The notes: generated by a model not told the origin, from the letters alone. 30,962 bases of DNA from JAGNZR01 sp051648485 (GCA_051648485.1 JBOFFH010000087.1:1-30962), one strand, 5' to 3'. Counted from the stretch's first letter, positions 1-8,921 are shown. Made by a program: numbers and translations.

Positions 1-8
1 GGAGGAAA

Positions 9-998
9 ATGGAAGAGAGAGTTTTAAATTCAGCAGAATTATATGGCGAAGGAGAGATGCAAAAAAATCTACGTCCTAAAACTATGGCTGACTATATAGG
101 ACAAGAAACTTTAAAAGAAAAAATGAATATATACATAGAAGCAGCTAAAAAAAGAAAATCTTCGATAGATCATATTTTACTTTATGGTCCTCCTGGATTA
201 GGAAAAACGACTTTAGCGGGAGTGATTGCTGCAGAAATGGGATCAAATTTAAAAATAACATCTGGGCCAATAATAGATAAGGCTGGGGATTTGGCTGCAA
301 TATTAACTTCTCTCGAGGAAAATGACGTACTTTTCATAGATGAAATTCACAGACTAAATACGAGTGTAGAAGAAATACTTTATCCTGCAATGGAAGATGG
401 AGAATTGGATATAATTATAGGAAAAGGCCCTTCAGCACGTTCGATAAGAATAGAGCTTCCACAGTTTACTTTGATAGGGGCTACGACAAAAGCTGGACTT
501 TTAAGTTCTCCTCTTAGGGATCGTTTTGGAGTAACTCATAAAATGGATTACTACACAGAAAAAGAGATTATAGAAATAGTTGAAAGAGCAGCAAAAGTTT
601 TAGGAACAACAATAGACAAAGAAAGCTCAAAAGAAATAGCACTTCGTAGTAGAGGAACTCCCAGAATAGCCAATAGATTTTTAAAAAGAATAAGAGACTA
701 TTGTGATATAAAAGGAGATGGAAAAATAGAAAAAGATCTTACTTTAAAAGGAATGAAGGTTTTAGGGATAGATAAAATGGGACTAGATCAACTAGATCGT
801 GAGATTATAACGAGTATAATAAAAAATTATGGTGGTGGACCAGTAGGAATAGAGACACTTTCTCTGCTTTTAGGAGAAGATAAAAGAACTTTAGAAGAGG
901 TATATGAACCTTACCTAGTTAAAACTGGATACATAAAAAGAACTCCTAGAGGAAGAGTTGTAACAGAAAAAGCTTTAGAGCATTTTGAAAAGGAGTAA
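9..998 (+). CDS. ruvB: Holliday junction branch migration ATPase RuvB
   Basis: RuvB is the hexameric AAA+ motor that, with RuvA, drives branch migration of Holliday junctions in recombinational repair. The 329-residue protein is full length for the family. Visible motifs are Walker A GPPGLGKT at residues 60-67, Walker B LFIDEIHR near residues 107-114, the sensor-1 segment GATTKAG near 156, the arginine-finger stretch SPLRDRFG near 167-174, and a C-terminal winged-helix end with RTPRGR. The ATG is preceded by GGAGG at the very first bases of the window, so the start is complete but any upstream partner such as ruvA is not visible. The next gene begins 3 bases after the stop, so it is probably co-transcribed. 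Confidence 0.97.
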   Translation: MEERVLNSAELYGEGEMQKNLRPKTMADYIGQETLKEKMNIYIEAAKKRKSSIDHILLYGPPGLGKTTLAGVIAAEMGSNLKITSGPIIDKAGDLAAILTSLEENDVLFIDEIHRLNTSVEEILYPAMEDGELDIIIGKGPSARSIRIELPQFTLIGATTKAGLLSSPLRDRFGVTHKMDYYTEKEIIEIVERAAKVLGTTIDKESSKEIALRSRGTPRIANRFLKRIRDYCDIKGDGKIEKDLTLKGMKVLGIDKMGLDQLDREIITSIIKNYGGGPVGIETLSLLLGEDKRTLEEVYEPYLVKTGYIKRTPRGRVVTEKALEHFEKE

Positions 999-1001
999 TG
1001 T

Positions 1002-1433
1002 ATGAAAATAAGTACAAGAGTTAGATATGGTGTAAAAGCATTAAAATATATAGTGAAAAAAACAGAACAAGGAAGATTAGTTAGAATAAAAGAGATATCA
1101 GAAGCAGAAGGAATATCTGTTCAATACTTAGAGCAAATTTTATTCAAATTAAAAAATGAAAAAGTAATAGAAGGAAAACGTGGTCCTAGTGGTGGCTATA
1201 AACTGCTAAAAGAGCCTAAAGACATAACACTTTATGATTTGTATCTAATTTTAGATGATGATAGTAAGGTTGTGGATTGCAATGAACCTGAAAAAAAGAA
1301 AATAACCTGCAGTGAATATGGGTGCAATTCTAGTTGCGTATGGGGTGAATTAGATATAGCTATGAGTAAGATAATGCAAAGTAAAACTTTAGAAGAGTTA
1401 GTAAAAAATTCTAAGGAAATTATAGGAGAATAG
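1002..1433 (+). CDS. Rrf2/IscR-family transcriptional regulator
   Basis: This is a winged-helix regulator of the Rrf2 family (143 residues, usual length). The N-terminus MKISTRVRYGVKAL, the recognition region with SVQYLEQILFKL at about 39-50 and the wing KRGPSGGYKL at about 59-68 are family hallmarks. It has four cysteines in the effector region, C93, C103, C108 and C112 (spacing CX9CX4CX3C). IscR and NsrR bind an Fe-S cluster through three cysteines with roughly CX5CX5C spacing, so a cluster-sensing role is possible but the spacing differs. No iscS/iscU or cysteine gene is adjacent, so the target regulon cannot be read from context. AGGAG at 991-995 lies inside the end of ruvB and sets the ATG start. 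Confidence 0.9.
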   Translation: MKISTRVRYGVKALKYIVKKTEQGRLVRIKEISEAEGISVQYLEQILFKLKNEKVIEGKRGPSGGYKLLKEPKDITLYDLYLILDDDSKVVDCNEPEKKKITCSEYGCNSSCVWGELDIAMSKIMQSKTLEELVKNSKEIIGE

Positions 1434-1434
1434 A

Positions 1435-2151
1435 GTGATTAGTGTTATAATAGAAAATGAAAATTACAGAGATAATAGCAACATAGTAATAAAAGAAAAA
1501 AATGATATAAATCATTTGAAAAATGCTTTTAGAGTTAAAATTGGAGAAAAAATAAGAGGAGTAGATGGAGAAAAAGAGTATCTACTTGAAATAATAGAAA
1601 TAGAAAAAAAAGAGATAATAGCAAAAATTATAGAGGTAAGAGAGGATGAGTTTTCATCCTCGGTGCAAATAGATGCAGCTATAGGTATGCTTAAAAATGA
1701 TAAAATGAATTTAACTATACAAAAACTTACAGAAATAGGAGTTATGAAAATTATCCCTTTTTTTAGTAAAAGATGTATTGTAAAAATAAATGAAAAGAAA
1801 GATAAGTGGGACTTAATATCGAAAGAAGCATTAAAACAGTGTCAAGGCGTAAAATTTGTTGAAATTCCTGAACCTGTAAAGTTGAAAGATATAAAGTTGA
1901 AAGAGTATGATTTGGTAATTGTTCCATATGAAGAAGATAAAGAAAATAATTTGAAAAACATTTTAAGAAATATTGGAATTGAGCCACAAAAAATACTTTA
2001 TATAGTGGGACCTGAAGGTGGATTTTCAGAAGAAGAGATACAATATTTAAAAGATGAAAAATGTAAAATAGTAACTTTGGGCAGAAGAATCTTGAGAGCT
2101 GAAACAGCTTCTATAGTTGTAGGAGGAGTATTAATAAATGAATTCCAATAA
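1435..2151 (+). CDS. rsmE: 16S rRNA (uracil-1498-N3)-methyltransferase RsmE
   Basis: RsmE is a SPOUT-class methyltransferase that makes m3U1498 in 16S rRNA using S-adenosylmethionine. The 238-residue protein has the expected N-terminal PUA-like barrel and C-terminal trefoil-knot domain. The knot motifs are clear: GPEGGFSEEE from residue 192 and LGRRILRAETA from residue 215. The start is GTG at 1435, one base after the upstream stop, with a purine-rich TAGGAG at 1422-1427. The last 14 bases overlap the next gene, mtaB, indicating translational coupling of two RNA-modification genes. Confidence 0.95.
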   Translation: MISVIIENENYRDNSNIVIKEKNDINHLKNAFRVKIGEKIRGVDGEKEYLLEIIEIEKKEIIAKIIEVREDEFSSSVQIDAAIGMLKNDKMNLTIQKLTEIGVMKIIPFFSKRCIVKINEKKDKWDLISKEALKQCQGVKFVEIPEPVKLKDIKLKEYDLVIVPYEEDKENNLKNILRNIGIEPQKILYIVGPEGGFSEEEIQYLKDEKCKIVTLGRRILRAETASIVVGGVLINEFQ

Positions 2152-3442
2152 AAAAGTAGCATTCTATACTTTAGGTTGTAAAGTTAATCAATATGAAACA
2201 GAAAGCATAAGAAATCAATTGATAAATTTAGGTTATCAGGACACGGAATTTGAAGAATATGCAGACATATACATAATAAATTCTTGTACTGTAACGAGTA
2301 TAGCAGACAAAAAAACTAGAAATATGATGAGAAGAGCAAAAAAAACGAATCCTAAATGTCTTGTAATTTTAACAGGATGCTATGCTCAAACTAATTCTAA
2401 AGAGTTGATGGAAATAGAAGAGATAGATTATGTAGTTGGAAACAAAGATAAGCAAGGAATAGTAAAGCTAATTAAAGAGTTAGAAAATAAAAAAATAGAT
2501 AAAGTTTTGAATAGCAATATATTTCAAGAAGTAGAGTATGAAGAATATGAATTTGCAACTCTTAGAGAAATGACAAGAGCTTACGTAAAAATTCAAGACG
2601 GATGCAATGTATTTTGTTCTTATTGTAAAATTCCTTTTGCTCGTGGAAGAAGTCGTTCAAGAAAAATAGAAAGTATAACCCAAGAGGTTAAAAGACTTAC
2701 AGAAGAAGGTTTTAAAGAAATAATTTTAATAGGAATAAACATAGGAGCTTATGGAGAAGATTTTAAGGAACCTAAAACTTTTGAAGATTTAGTCAATACT
2801 TTAGTAAAAATTGATGAAATAGAAAGAATTCGTTTTGGCTCTATTTATCCAGATAAAATGAATGATGAGTTTATAGAATTGTTTAAAAATTCGAAAGTTA
2901 TGCCTCATATTCATGTTTCACTTCAATCCGGAGATGATACAGTATTAAATTTAATGCGTAGAAAATATGGTTCAGAGCTTATTAAAGAAAAAATGAAGAA
3001 AATTAAAAGTGAAATTCCTAAAATGGAATTCAGTGCAGATGTAATTGTTGGTTTTCCAGGTGAAACTCTTGAAATGCATAAAAATACATATAAATTAATA
3101 GAAGAGATAGGATTTCAAGATTTACATGTTTTTCAATATTCAGACCGTGAAAATACGTTAGCTGAAAAAATGCCGAATAAAGTAGAAGTGAAAGATAAAA
3201 AGCAAAGAGCAGAAGAATTGGATAAATTAAAAGAAAAAATGGGGAAACAAATTAGAGAATCTTACATGAATAAAGAATTATCTATTTTGGTTGAAGAAAT
3301 AAAAGAATCAAAAGCTGTAGGATACAGTGAAAATTATTTAAGAATATCAGTAGATAATGAAAATTTAGTGGTTGGAAATATTTACAAAACAAGCATAAAA
3401 GAATTACAAAAGGGGATGTTAAGAGGTGAAGAGATTAAATAG
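2138..3442 (+). CDS. mtaB: tRNA (N6-L-threonylcarbamoyladenosine(37)-C2)-methylthiotransferase MtaB
   Basis: MtaB is a radical-SAM methylthiotransferase converting t6A37 to ms2t6A37 in tRNAs that read ANN codons. The 434-residue protein shows the full domain order: N-terminal MTTase domain with Fe-S cysteines C14, C50 and C81 (LGCKVNQYE, NSC, GCY), a radical-SAM core with C156, C160 and C163 (DGCNVFCSYCKIPFARGRSR), and a C-terminal TRAM-like segment from about residue 370. The LGCKVNQYE and IPFARGRSRS stretches fit MtaB better than MiaB or RimO. The ATG at 2138 lies inside rsmE, with AGGAGG at 2121-2126. The 3' end overlaps the following gene by 17 bases. Confidence 0.95.
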   Translation: MNSNKKVAFYTLGCKVNQYETESIRNQLINLGYQDTEFEEYADIYIINSCTVTSIADKKTRNMMRRAKKTNPKCLVILTGCYAQTNSKELMEIEEIDYVVGNKDKQGIVKLIKELENKKIDKVLNSNIFQEVEYEEYEFATLREMTRAYVKIQDGCNVFCSYCKIPFARGRSRSRKIESITQEVKRLTEEGFKEIILIGINIGAYGEDFKEPKTFEDLVNTLVKIDEIERIRFGSIYPDKMNDEFIELFKNSKVMPHIHVSLQSGDDTVLNLMRRKYGSELIKEKMKKIKSEIPKMEFSADVIVGFPGETLEMHKNTYKLIEEIGFQDLHVFQYSDRENTLAEKMPNKVEVKDKKQRAEELDKLKEKMGKQIRESYMNKELSILVEEIKESKAVGYSENYLRISVDNENLVVGNIYKTSIKELQKGMLRGEEIK

Positions 3443-4403
3443 ATTATTTTTAATATTTACATGTATATTTACGATAATAGTTGCTTTGGTAGTTTTTTTT
3501 GTAAAAAATATAAATGATAAAAATAGCTCTATAGGAGAACACGGTCGTTATCTTATATTTGGAAAAGAAAACATAATAGCTGTCTACGAAGACAAAATGG
3601 CAATAAAAATACCTTACGAAATACAGGTAGACAAAAAAGAAACTTTTAAAGATTTAGTAAAATTGAAAAAGTATGATAAAGCTTTAGAAGTTTTAAATAA
3701 AATTTTTCCTGAAAAAATAGATGTTTATAGAGTTGTAAAATATGGAAATTTAGAATTAGAAGTAGAAAACATGAAAAATGTTCCTGAAACAACAATAGAT
3801 GATAAAAGATATATTTTAAATTCAAGTTTAGATTCAATGTTTAAAGAGATGTATAGTACTGTGAAGAAAGAAACAGTTTCTTACTCTGAAGCTGTAATAG
3901 ACGTATTAAATGCTAAAGGAAAATCAGGGTATGCAAGAACTGTTGGAGAAAAATTAAAGAAAAAATTAGGAATAAAATATAATGCTGCTAACTATGAAAA
4001 AAACAGTGAAGAAAGTTTTATTATAATAAATAATTTTTCTAAAGAACAGGTTGAAGAAATAGTATCTCAGCTAGATGAAAAATATATAAAAGTACAAACC
4101 TCTTCAAATCTACCAACTTTAGCAAATTTGATTATTGTATTAGGAAAAGAAAACGATCCTGTAGTTGAGATAGATATTTATGGAAAATCAGAAGATAATG
4201 AAAAAACATTAAAAACTTTAAAAGATTCAGGATATAAAAAACTTAAAGTTGTCAGCACAAATGAAAAAAATGAAAGAGATGTAATTGAATATGGTGAAGA
4301 GGACTATTTTATTGCATATAAAATAGGGGAAAAATTAAATATAAAAAATTTAGTAAAAAAACATGAATATAAGGATAAATTAAGAATAAGATTAGCACAA
4401 TAA
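3426..4403 (+). CDS. Membrane-anchored protein with two LytR_C-like domains
   Basis: No gene name is recognised. The 325-residue protein starts with GTG at 3426 inside the end of mtaB. Residues 7-26 form one hydrophobic helix followed by a long soluble part, so it is probably anchored with the bulk outside the cytoplasm. Residues 156-240 resemble the LytR_C domain found at the end of LytR-CpsA-Psr proteins: the opening VIDVLNAKGKSGYA, an amphipathic helix, and a closing LIIVLGKE. Residues 246-325 look like a second, weaker copy (VEIDIYGKS, KTLKDSGYKKLKVVS). Residues 40-140 match nothing I know and lack a visible LCP catalytic arginine set. Its place just before an MreD-like gene and PBP2 suggests a role in cell-wall assembly, which is inference. 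Confidence 0.75.
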   Translation: MKRLNRLFLIFTCIFTIIVALVVFFVKNINDKNSSIGEHGRYLIFGKENIIAVYEDKMAIKIPYEIQVDKKETFKDLVKLKKYDKALEVLNKIFPEKIDVYRVVKYGNLELEVENMKNVPETTIDDKRYILNSSLDSMFKEMYSTVKKETVSYSEAVIDVLNAKGKSGYARTVGEKLKKKLGIKYNAANYEKNSEESFIIINNFSKEQVEEIVSQLDEKYIKVQTSSNLPTLANLIIVLGKENDPVVEIDIYGKSEDNEKTLKTLKDSGYKKLKVVSTNEKNERDVIEYGEEDYFIAYKIGEKLNIKNLVKKHEYKDKLRIRLAQ

Positions 4404-4423
4404 AAATAAATAAGGAGAAAAGA

Positions 4424-4831
4424 ATGTTTGGTATATTTTCATTGTTTTTAATTTTTATAGAAGCAACTTTACAAGGTAAATTCTTTTCTCTTATTGTAAC
4501 TTTACCTTGTTTGACATACTTAATAAATGGAGAATTGAAAAAATCAATAATAGGTTTGCTAGGAATAATTTTTATTTTTTCTTTGCAAAATAGTTATTTT
4601 TTACATTTAGTATTCTTTTTCATAGTATATTTTTTAATATTTTATTTGATACTTCACCACTTTAGTTATAAAAAAGAAAACATTATTGTTTTTTCAATTA
4701 TTCAAACCTTTATTTTATTTTTATTTTTTCATAAATACACTAATAAAATGGGATTGATATTTAATTTTATAGGGTTTTGTATATTTAACTATACATACAT
4801 AAAAAGATTGAAAGTACAAAAGAGGCGATAA
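4424..4831 (+). CDS. Small polytopic membrane protein, possibly MreD-like
   Basis: A 135-residue, very hydrophobic protein with about four to five predicted membrane helices (near residues 2-20, 21-32, 40-78 as two, 84-98 and 105-122) and a basic end, IKRLKVQKRR. It starts at ATG 4424 with AAGGAG ten bases upstream and its stop abuts the start of mrdA with no gap. MreD is a similarly small polytopic protein, commonly encoded immediately before PBP2 in rod-shape operons, so an MreD role is plausible. No diagnostic MreD residue can be seen, and mreB and mreC are absent from this window, so the assignment rests on position, size and topology only. Confidence 0.6.
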   Translation: MFGIFSLFLIFIEATLQGKFFSLIVTLPCLTYLINGELKKSIIGLLGIIFIFSLQNSYFLHLVFFFIVYFLIFYLILHHFSYKKENIIVFSIIQTFILFLFFHKYTNKMGLIFNFIGFCIFNYTYIKRLKVQKRR

Positions 4832-6652
4832 ATGAAAAAGATTAAAAATAGTAAAATGTTTATGAAATTAGGAAGTGATCATTCTTCTAAAACGACTATA
4901 TTTAAAATAGCAGTTGTAATTATATTTTTAATTTTGGCCTTTAGAATGGTTTATCTCCAGATATTTAGGTATGAAAAGTATAAAAATATGTCTGAAGAAA
5001 ACAGAATAAAACTAAAAAGAATAGAACCAGATAGAGGAAAAATATACGATAAAAATGGAGTGCTTTTAGCTACAAATGGTTCAGGTTATAGATTAATTTA
5101 TTTGAAAGAAAGAAAATACTCAGAAGATGATTTAAAAAGAATATCACAACTTACTGGATTTTCTGCTAAAGTAATAGAGAAGCGTATAAAAAATGGAGAA
5201 ATATCTCCATATACTAGAGAAAATATTTTATTTGAGAACTTAGAAGAAAAATTGGCACATAAAATTATAGAAAAAATAAAACCCGAAGATTTTATCGACA
5301 TTCAAATTTACTCTAAAAGAAGATATATTTATGATTCTTTAGGTTCCCACATTTTAGGATATGTAAAAAAGATTTCTTCTAAAGAGTATGAAACATTAAA
5401 AGAAGAAGGTTATACTGCCAGGGATAGTATTGGAAAAGATGGAATTGAAAAAAATTATGATAAACTTTTAAAAGGAAAATCAGGATTTGAAAAAATCGAA
5501 GTAAATGCTTATAACCGTTTGCAAAGAAAGATAGATAAACAACTCCCAGAGCCAGGGATTGATGTTTATTTGACTATAGATTATGAAATACAAAACTATA
5601 TGGAAAAACTCCTGGAAGAAGAAAAATTAACTGGAAGTTTTATAGCAGTGAATCCTAAAAATGGTGAAGTACTGGCACTAGTGAGCTATCCCACTTATTC
5701 ATTAAATACTTTTAGTTCACAAATAAGTCAAGAAGAGTGGGATGCAATAAGAACAGACACTAGAAGACCACTGAGCAATAAAGCTATAGCTGGTGAATAT
5801 CCACCAGGTTCGATATTTAAGCCTATATCAGCTTTTGCTTATCTTTCAAAGGGCGTAAATCCAAATCAAAAATATTTTGATCCAGGATATTACTCTATTG
5901 GTTCTTGGACTTGGAAAGCATGGAAAGTTGGTGGACATGGATATGTGGATATGAAAAAATCGATAATAGAATCTGTCAATCCATATTATTATCGTTTTGC
6001 AGATCAGTTTGGATATAAACCTATATTAGATTTTGCTTTAATGTTTGGTTTAAATGAAAAAACAGGGATAGATATTCCAGGAGAAAAAAAAGGAGTTATA
6101 CCTAGTCCAGAATGGAAGAAGGCAACCTTCAACACTGGATGGTATAAAGGCGATAGTGTAAACATGTCTATAGGACAAGGATATGTTACAGTTACTCCGA
6201 TACAAATGGCACAAGCATACTCATTTTTAGCCAACAGAGGAAAAATTTATCAACCACATTTAATAAATTCTACTTGGGAAAACGGTGAAAAAAAAGCTAT
6301 AGAAAGAAAATTAGTGACTGAAGTAGAACTTCCTAGTTCATATTTTGATTTAATGGATGATGCTTTGAGAAGAACAGTATCAGATGGAAATGGAACTACA
6401 ACTATATTAAGAACTCAAGGATTAGAAATAGGAGCTAAAAGTGGTTCTGCACAAAATAGCCAATCTAAAATAAGTCACGCCTGGGTAGCTGGATATTTCC
6501 CAATAAAAAATCCAGAAATAGTTTTTGTTGCTCTTTTAGAAGGTGCAGGTGGTGGTGGAAAAATTGGTGGAGGAGTTGCTAAAAAATTTGTGGATAAATA
6601 TTTAGAAATAAAAAATCGAGATAAAGAAATTAAAAATAAAGAAATTGAATAA
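4832..6652 (+). CDS. mrdA: Penicillin-binding protein 2 (peptidoglycan D,D-transpeptidase MrdA)
   Basis: This class B PBP cross-links peptidoglycan during side-wall elongation and works with RodA and the Mre proteins. The 606-residue protein has an N-terminal membrane anchor (about residues 24-46), a dimerisation domain starting around RGKIYDKNGVLLATN (residues 69-83), and a C-terminal transpeptidase domain. Catalytic motifs: SIFK with nucleophile S327 and K330, SVN at 381-383, and KSG at 536-538. The third motif has serine where most PBPs have threonine (KTG). The ATG directly follows the upstream stop, with AAGAGG at 4820-4825 as ribosome binding site. The gene upstream is MreD-like, as expected for a rod-shape operon. 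Confidence 0.94.
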   Translation: MKKIKNSKMFMKLGSDHSSKTTIFKIAVVIIFLILAFRMVYLQIFRYEKYKNMSEENRIKLKRIEPDRGKIYDKNGVLLATNGSGYRLIYLKERKYSEDDLKRISQLTGFSAKVIEKRIKNGEISPYTRENILFENLEEKLAHKIIEKIKPEDFIDIQIYSKRRYIYDSLGSHILGYVKKISSKEYETLKEEGYTARDSIGKDGIEKNYDKLLKGKSGFEKIEVNAYNRLQRKIDKQLPEPGIDVYLTIDYEIQNYMEKLLEEEKLTGSFIAVNPKNGEVLALVSYPTYSLNTFSSQISQEEWDAIRTDTRRPLSNKAIAGEYPPGSIFKPISAFAYLSKGVNPNQKYFDPGYYSIGSWTWKAWKVGGHGYVDMKKSIIESVNPYYYRFADQFGYKPILDFALMFGLNEKTGIDIPGEKKGVIPSPEWKKATFNTGWYKGDSVNMSIGQGYVTVTPIQMAQAYSFLANRGKIYQPHLINSTWENGEKKAIERKLVTEVELPSSYFDLMDDALRRTVSDGNGTTTILRTQGLEIGAKSGSAQNSQSKISHAWVAGYFPIKNPEIVFVALLEGAGGGGKIGGGVAKKFVDKYLEIKNRDKEIKNKEIE

Positions 6653-6663
6653 AAGGAGCAGAA

Positions 6664-8571
6664 ATGAAAGAAAAAGAAAACATTGAAACTTCAGAACTAA
6701 CTATGAACTTAAAAAATATAAGAGAAGAGTTAGAAAATCTGAAAACTGTTAAAAAATCTGAAATAAAATCAGATGAAGAAGTTGTTTTAGAAGAGAAAAA
6801 AACTTTTAAAAAACCTAAAAACAAAATGAAAAAACCAGCTTTAAAAAAAGAACAAGAGCTTGAGAATGATTTAAATCCTACTTTAAAAGAAGAATTAAAA
6901 CCTGAAGAAAAAATGTATGTAATTCCATTGGGTGGAACAGATGAAGTTGGAAAAAATATGCTTGTTGTCCAATATAGAGATGAAATTATAATAATAGATT
7001 GTGGTGTTATTTTTCCAGATGAAAATCTTCCAGGAATAGATTTAGTTATTCCTGACTTCTCATATTTAGAAAATAACAAAAATAAAATAAAAGGTCTTTT
7101 TATAACTCATGGGCATGAAGATCATATAGGTTCAATTCCATATCTTTATCAAAAGATAGATAAAAGTATTCCTATGTATGGAGGTAAACTGACTTTAGCT
7201 CTTGTTAAATCTAAATTTGAAGGAATTAATTTAAGTAAGGATATACCTAAAGGAAAAGAAGTTAAAGGACGTAGTAAAATAAAAGCAGGAAAATATTTTA
7301 CTGTAGAGTTTATAAGAGTAACTCACTCTATAGCGGATGCTTTTGCTATAGCGGTAACAACTCCAGCAGGAACGATTTTAAATACAGGAGATTTTAAAAT
7401 AGATTTAACTCCAGTAGACGGTCAAGGAGTTGATTTTGCTAGATTATCTCAGCTAGGTGAACAAGGAATAGATTTACTTCTTTCAGATTCAACTAATTCA
7501 GAAGTAGAAGGATTTACTCCTTCAGAAAAATCTGTAGGTGAGTCTTTAAAAAATGAGTTTATGAAAGCTAAAGGAAGAATTATAATAGCAGCTTTTGCTT
7601 CTCATATTCATAGACTTCAACAAATTGTGGATATTTCACATAAAAATGGAAGAAAAATCGCAATAGATGGCCGTAGCATGATAAGAGTATTTGATATTGC
7701 GGCTGGATTAGGATATTTAAAAGTTCCAGAAAACTTAATAGTTCCAATGAATGAAGTAGATAAAATGAAAGATGGAAAAGTTGTGGTACTGTGCACAGGA
7801 ACTCAAGGTGAACCTCTTGCAGCATTATCAAGAATAGCAAAAGGGATGCATAAACATATAAAAGTGAAATCAGGAGATACTGTTATAATTTCAGCTACTC
7901 CAATTCCAGGAAATGAAAAAGCAGTTTCGACTAATATTAATTTTTTAGCTAAAGAAGAAGTGAACATAGTTTTTCGTAAAATAGCTGGAATTCACGTTTC
8001 AGGTCATGCTGCTAAAGAAGAGCAAAAATTAATGATCAATTTGACAAAACCAAAACATTTTATGCCTATTCATGGAGAATACAAAATGTTAAAAGCTCAT
8101 AGAGATTCAGCTATTGAAACTGGAATAGATAAAAATAATATAATAATAGCCTTAAATGGAAGTAAAGTTGAGGTTACAAAATCTAAAGTAAGAATAGCGG
8201 GAAGAGTTAATTCAGGAGTTACTTTAGTCGATGGATTAGGAATAGGAGATATAGGAAATTCTGTAATAAAAGACCGTCAGCAACTTTCACAAGATGGTGT
8301 TGTGGTGATAGTATTTACTTTAAATAAGGAAACAGGAAAAGTTATGGCAGGACCAGAAATTACAACTCGTGGATTTATTTACAGTAAAGAGTCAGAACAA
8401 CTTATGGCTGAATCGATAGAAAATATCAAACAAAGATTAAAAGTTTATGAAAATAGCAACGTTGGAGATTTAAATGTACTTAAAAATTCAGTTAGGGATA
8501 TAGCCTCTAAACATTTTTATAGTAAAATTAAGCGGAATCCTGTTATACTTCCTGTTATAATGGAAATATAA
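6664..8571 (+). CDS. rnj: Ribonuclease J with lysine/glutamate-rich N-terminal extension
   Basis: RNase J is a metallo-beta-lactamase/beta-CASP ribonuclease with endonuclease and 5'-3' exonuclease activity, central to mRNA turnover and rRNA maturation where RNase E is missing. The zinc-binding motif is H149-x-H151-x-D153-H154 (THGHEDHIG). The family start MYVIPLGGTDEVGKN begins at residue 84, and the C-terminal segment with TTRGFIYSKESE is present. At 635 residues it is longer than the roughly 555 of Bacillus RNase J1, and the surplus is the first 83 residues, rich in lysine and glutamate and likely disordered. The start at 6664 is favoured by AGGAG at 6654-6658; no comparable site precedes M84. 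Confidence 0.94.
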   Translation: MKEKENIETSELTMNLKNIREELENLKTVKKSEIKSDEEVVLEEKKTFKKPKNKMKKPALKKEQELENDLNPTLKEELKPEEKMYVIPLGGTDEVGKNMLVVQYRDEIIIIDCGVIFPDENLPGIDLVIPDFSYLENNKNKIKGLFITHGHEDHIGSIPYLYQKIDKSIPMYGGKLTLALVKSKFEGINLSKDIPKGKEVKGRSKIKAGKYFTVEFIRVTHSIADAFAIAVTTPAGTILNTGDFKIDLTPVDGQGVDFARLSQLGEQGIDLLLSDSTNSEVEGFTPSEKSVGESLKNEFMKAKGRIIIAAFASHIHRLQQIVDISHKNGRKIAIDGRSMIRVFDIAAGLGYLKVPENLIVPMNEVDKMKDGKVVVLCTGTQGEPLAALSRIAKGMHKHIKVKSGDTVIISATPIPGNEKAVSTNINFLAKEEVNIVFRKIAGIHVSGHAAKEEQKLMINLTKPKHFMPIHGEYKMLKAHRDSAIETGIDKNNIIIALNGSKVEVTKSKVRIAGRVNSGVTLVDGLGIGDIGNSVIKDRQQLSQDGVVVIVFTLNKETGKVMAGPEITTRGFIYSKESEQLMAESIENIKQRLKVYENSNVGDLNVLKNSVRDIASKHFYSKIKRNPVILPVIMEI

Positions 8572-8615
8572 TAGATTAAGATAAATTAAAAAATAAGAGG
8601 TAAAAGGAGAAAAAA

Positions 8616-8921
8616 ATGTTAACAAGTAAAAAACGTGCTTTTTTAAAAAAGGAAGCTCATTCATTAGATGCAATAATAAGAGTAGGAAAAGAGGGATATT
8701 CAGAGAATTTAATTCAAACTATAGTTGAAGCTATAGGACCTAGAGAACTTATGAAAATAAAAATTCTTCAAAACTGTGAAGAAGATAAAAAAGAAATGGC
8801 ATTTAAAATTGCTGAAAACTCAGGATGTGAACTTGTAGGAGTTATAGGAAGAACAATAACTCTGTATAAAGAAAATAAAGATAAGCCAGTTATATCTTTA
8901 GAATTGAAAAAAATTAAATAA
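8616..8921 (+). CDS. yhbY: YhbY-family (CRM domain) ribosome assembly RNA-binding protein
   Basis: A single CRS1/YhbY (CRM) domain of 101 residues. These proteins bind RNA and associate with pre-50S particles in bacteria. The sequence has the expected opening LTSKKRAFLKKEAHSLDAI, the GxxG loop GKEG at residues 24-27, and a late strand ELVGVIGRTITLYK. It has a strong AAAGGAGA ribosome binding site and lies 44 bases after the RNase J stop, the widest gap of the first 17 kb; no convincing promoter is visible in that gap. Sitting after RNase J fits a shared role in RNA and ribosome maturation. Confidence 0.93.
   Translation: MLTSKKRAFLKKEAHSLDAIIRVGKEGYSENLIQTIVEAIGPRELMKIKILQNCEEDKKEMAFKIAENSGCELVGVIGRTITLYKENKDKPVISLELKKIK

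Noticed and set aside
6630..7079. Minus-strand open frame of 149 codons opposite the start of RNase J
   Set aside because: Its composition (Ser/Phe/Lys-rich) mirrors the lysine/glutamate-rich extension on the other strand; no ribosome binding site or family resemblance is seen, and the plus strand has a clear gene.
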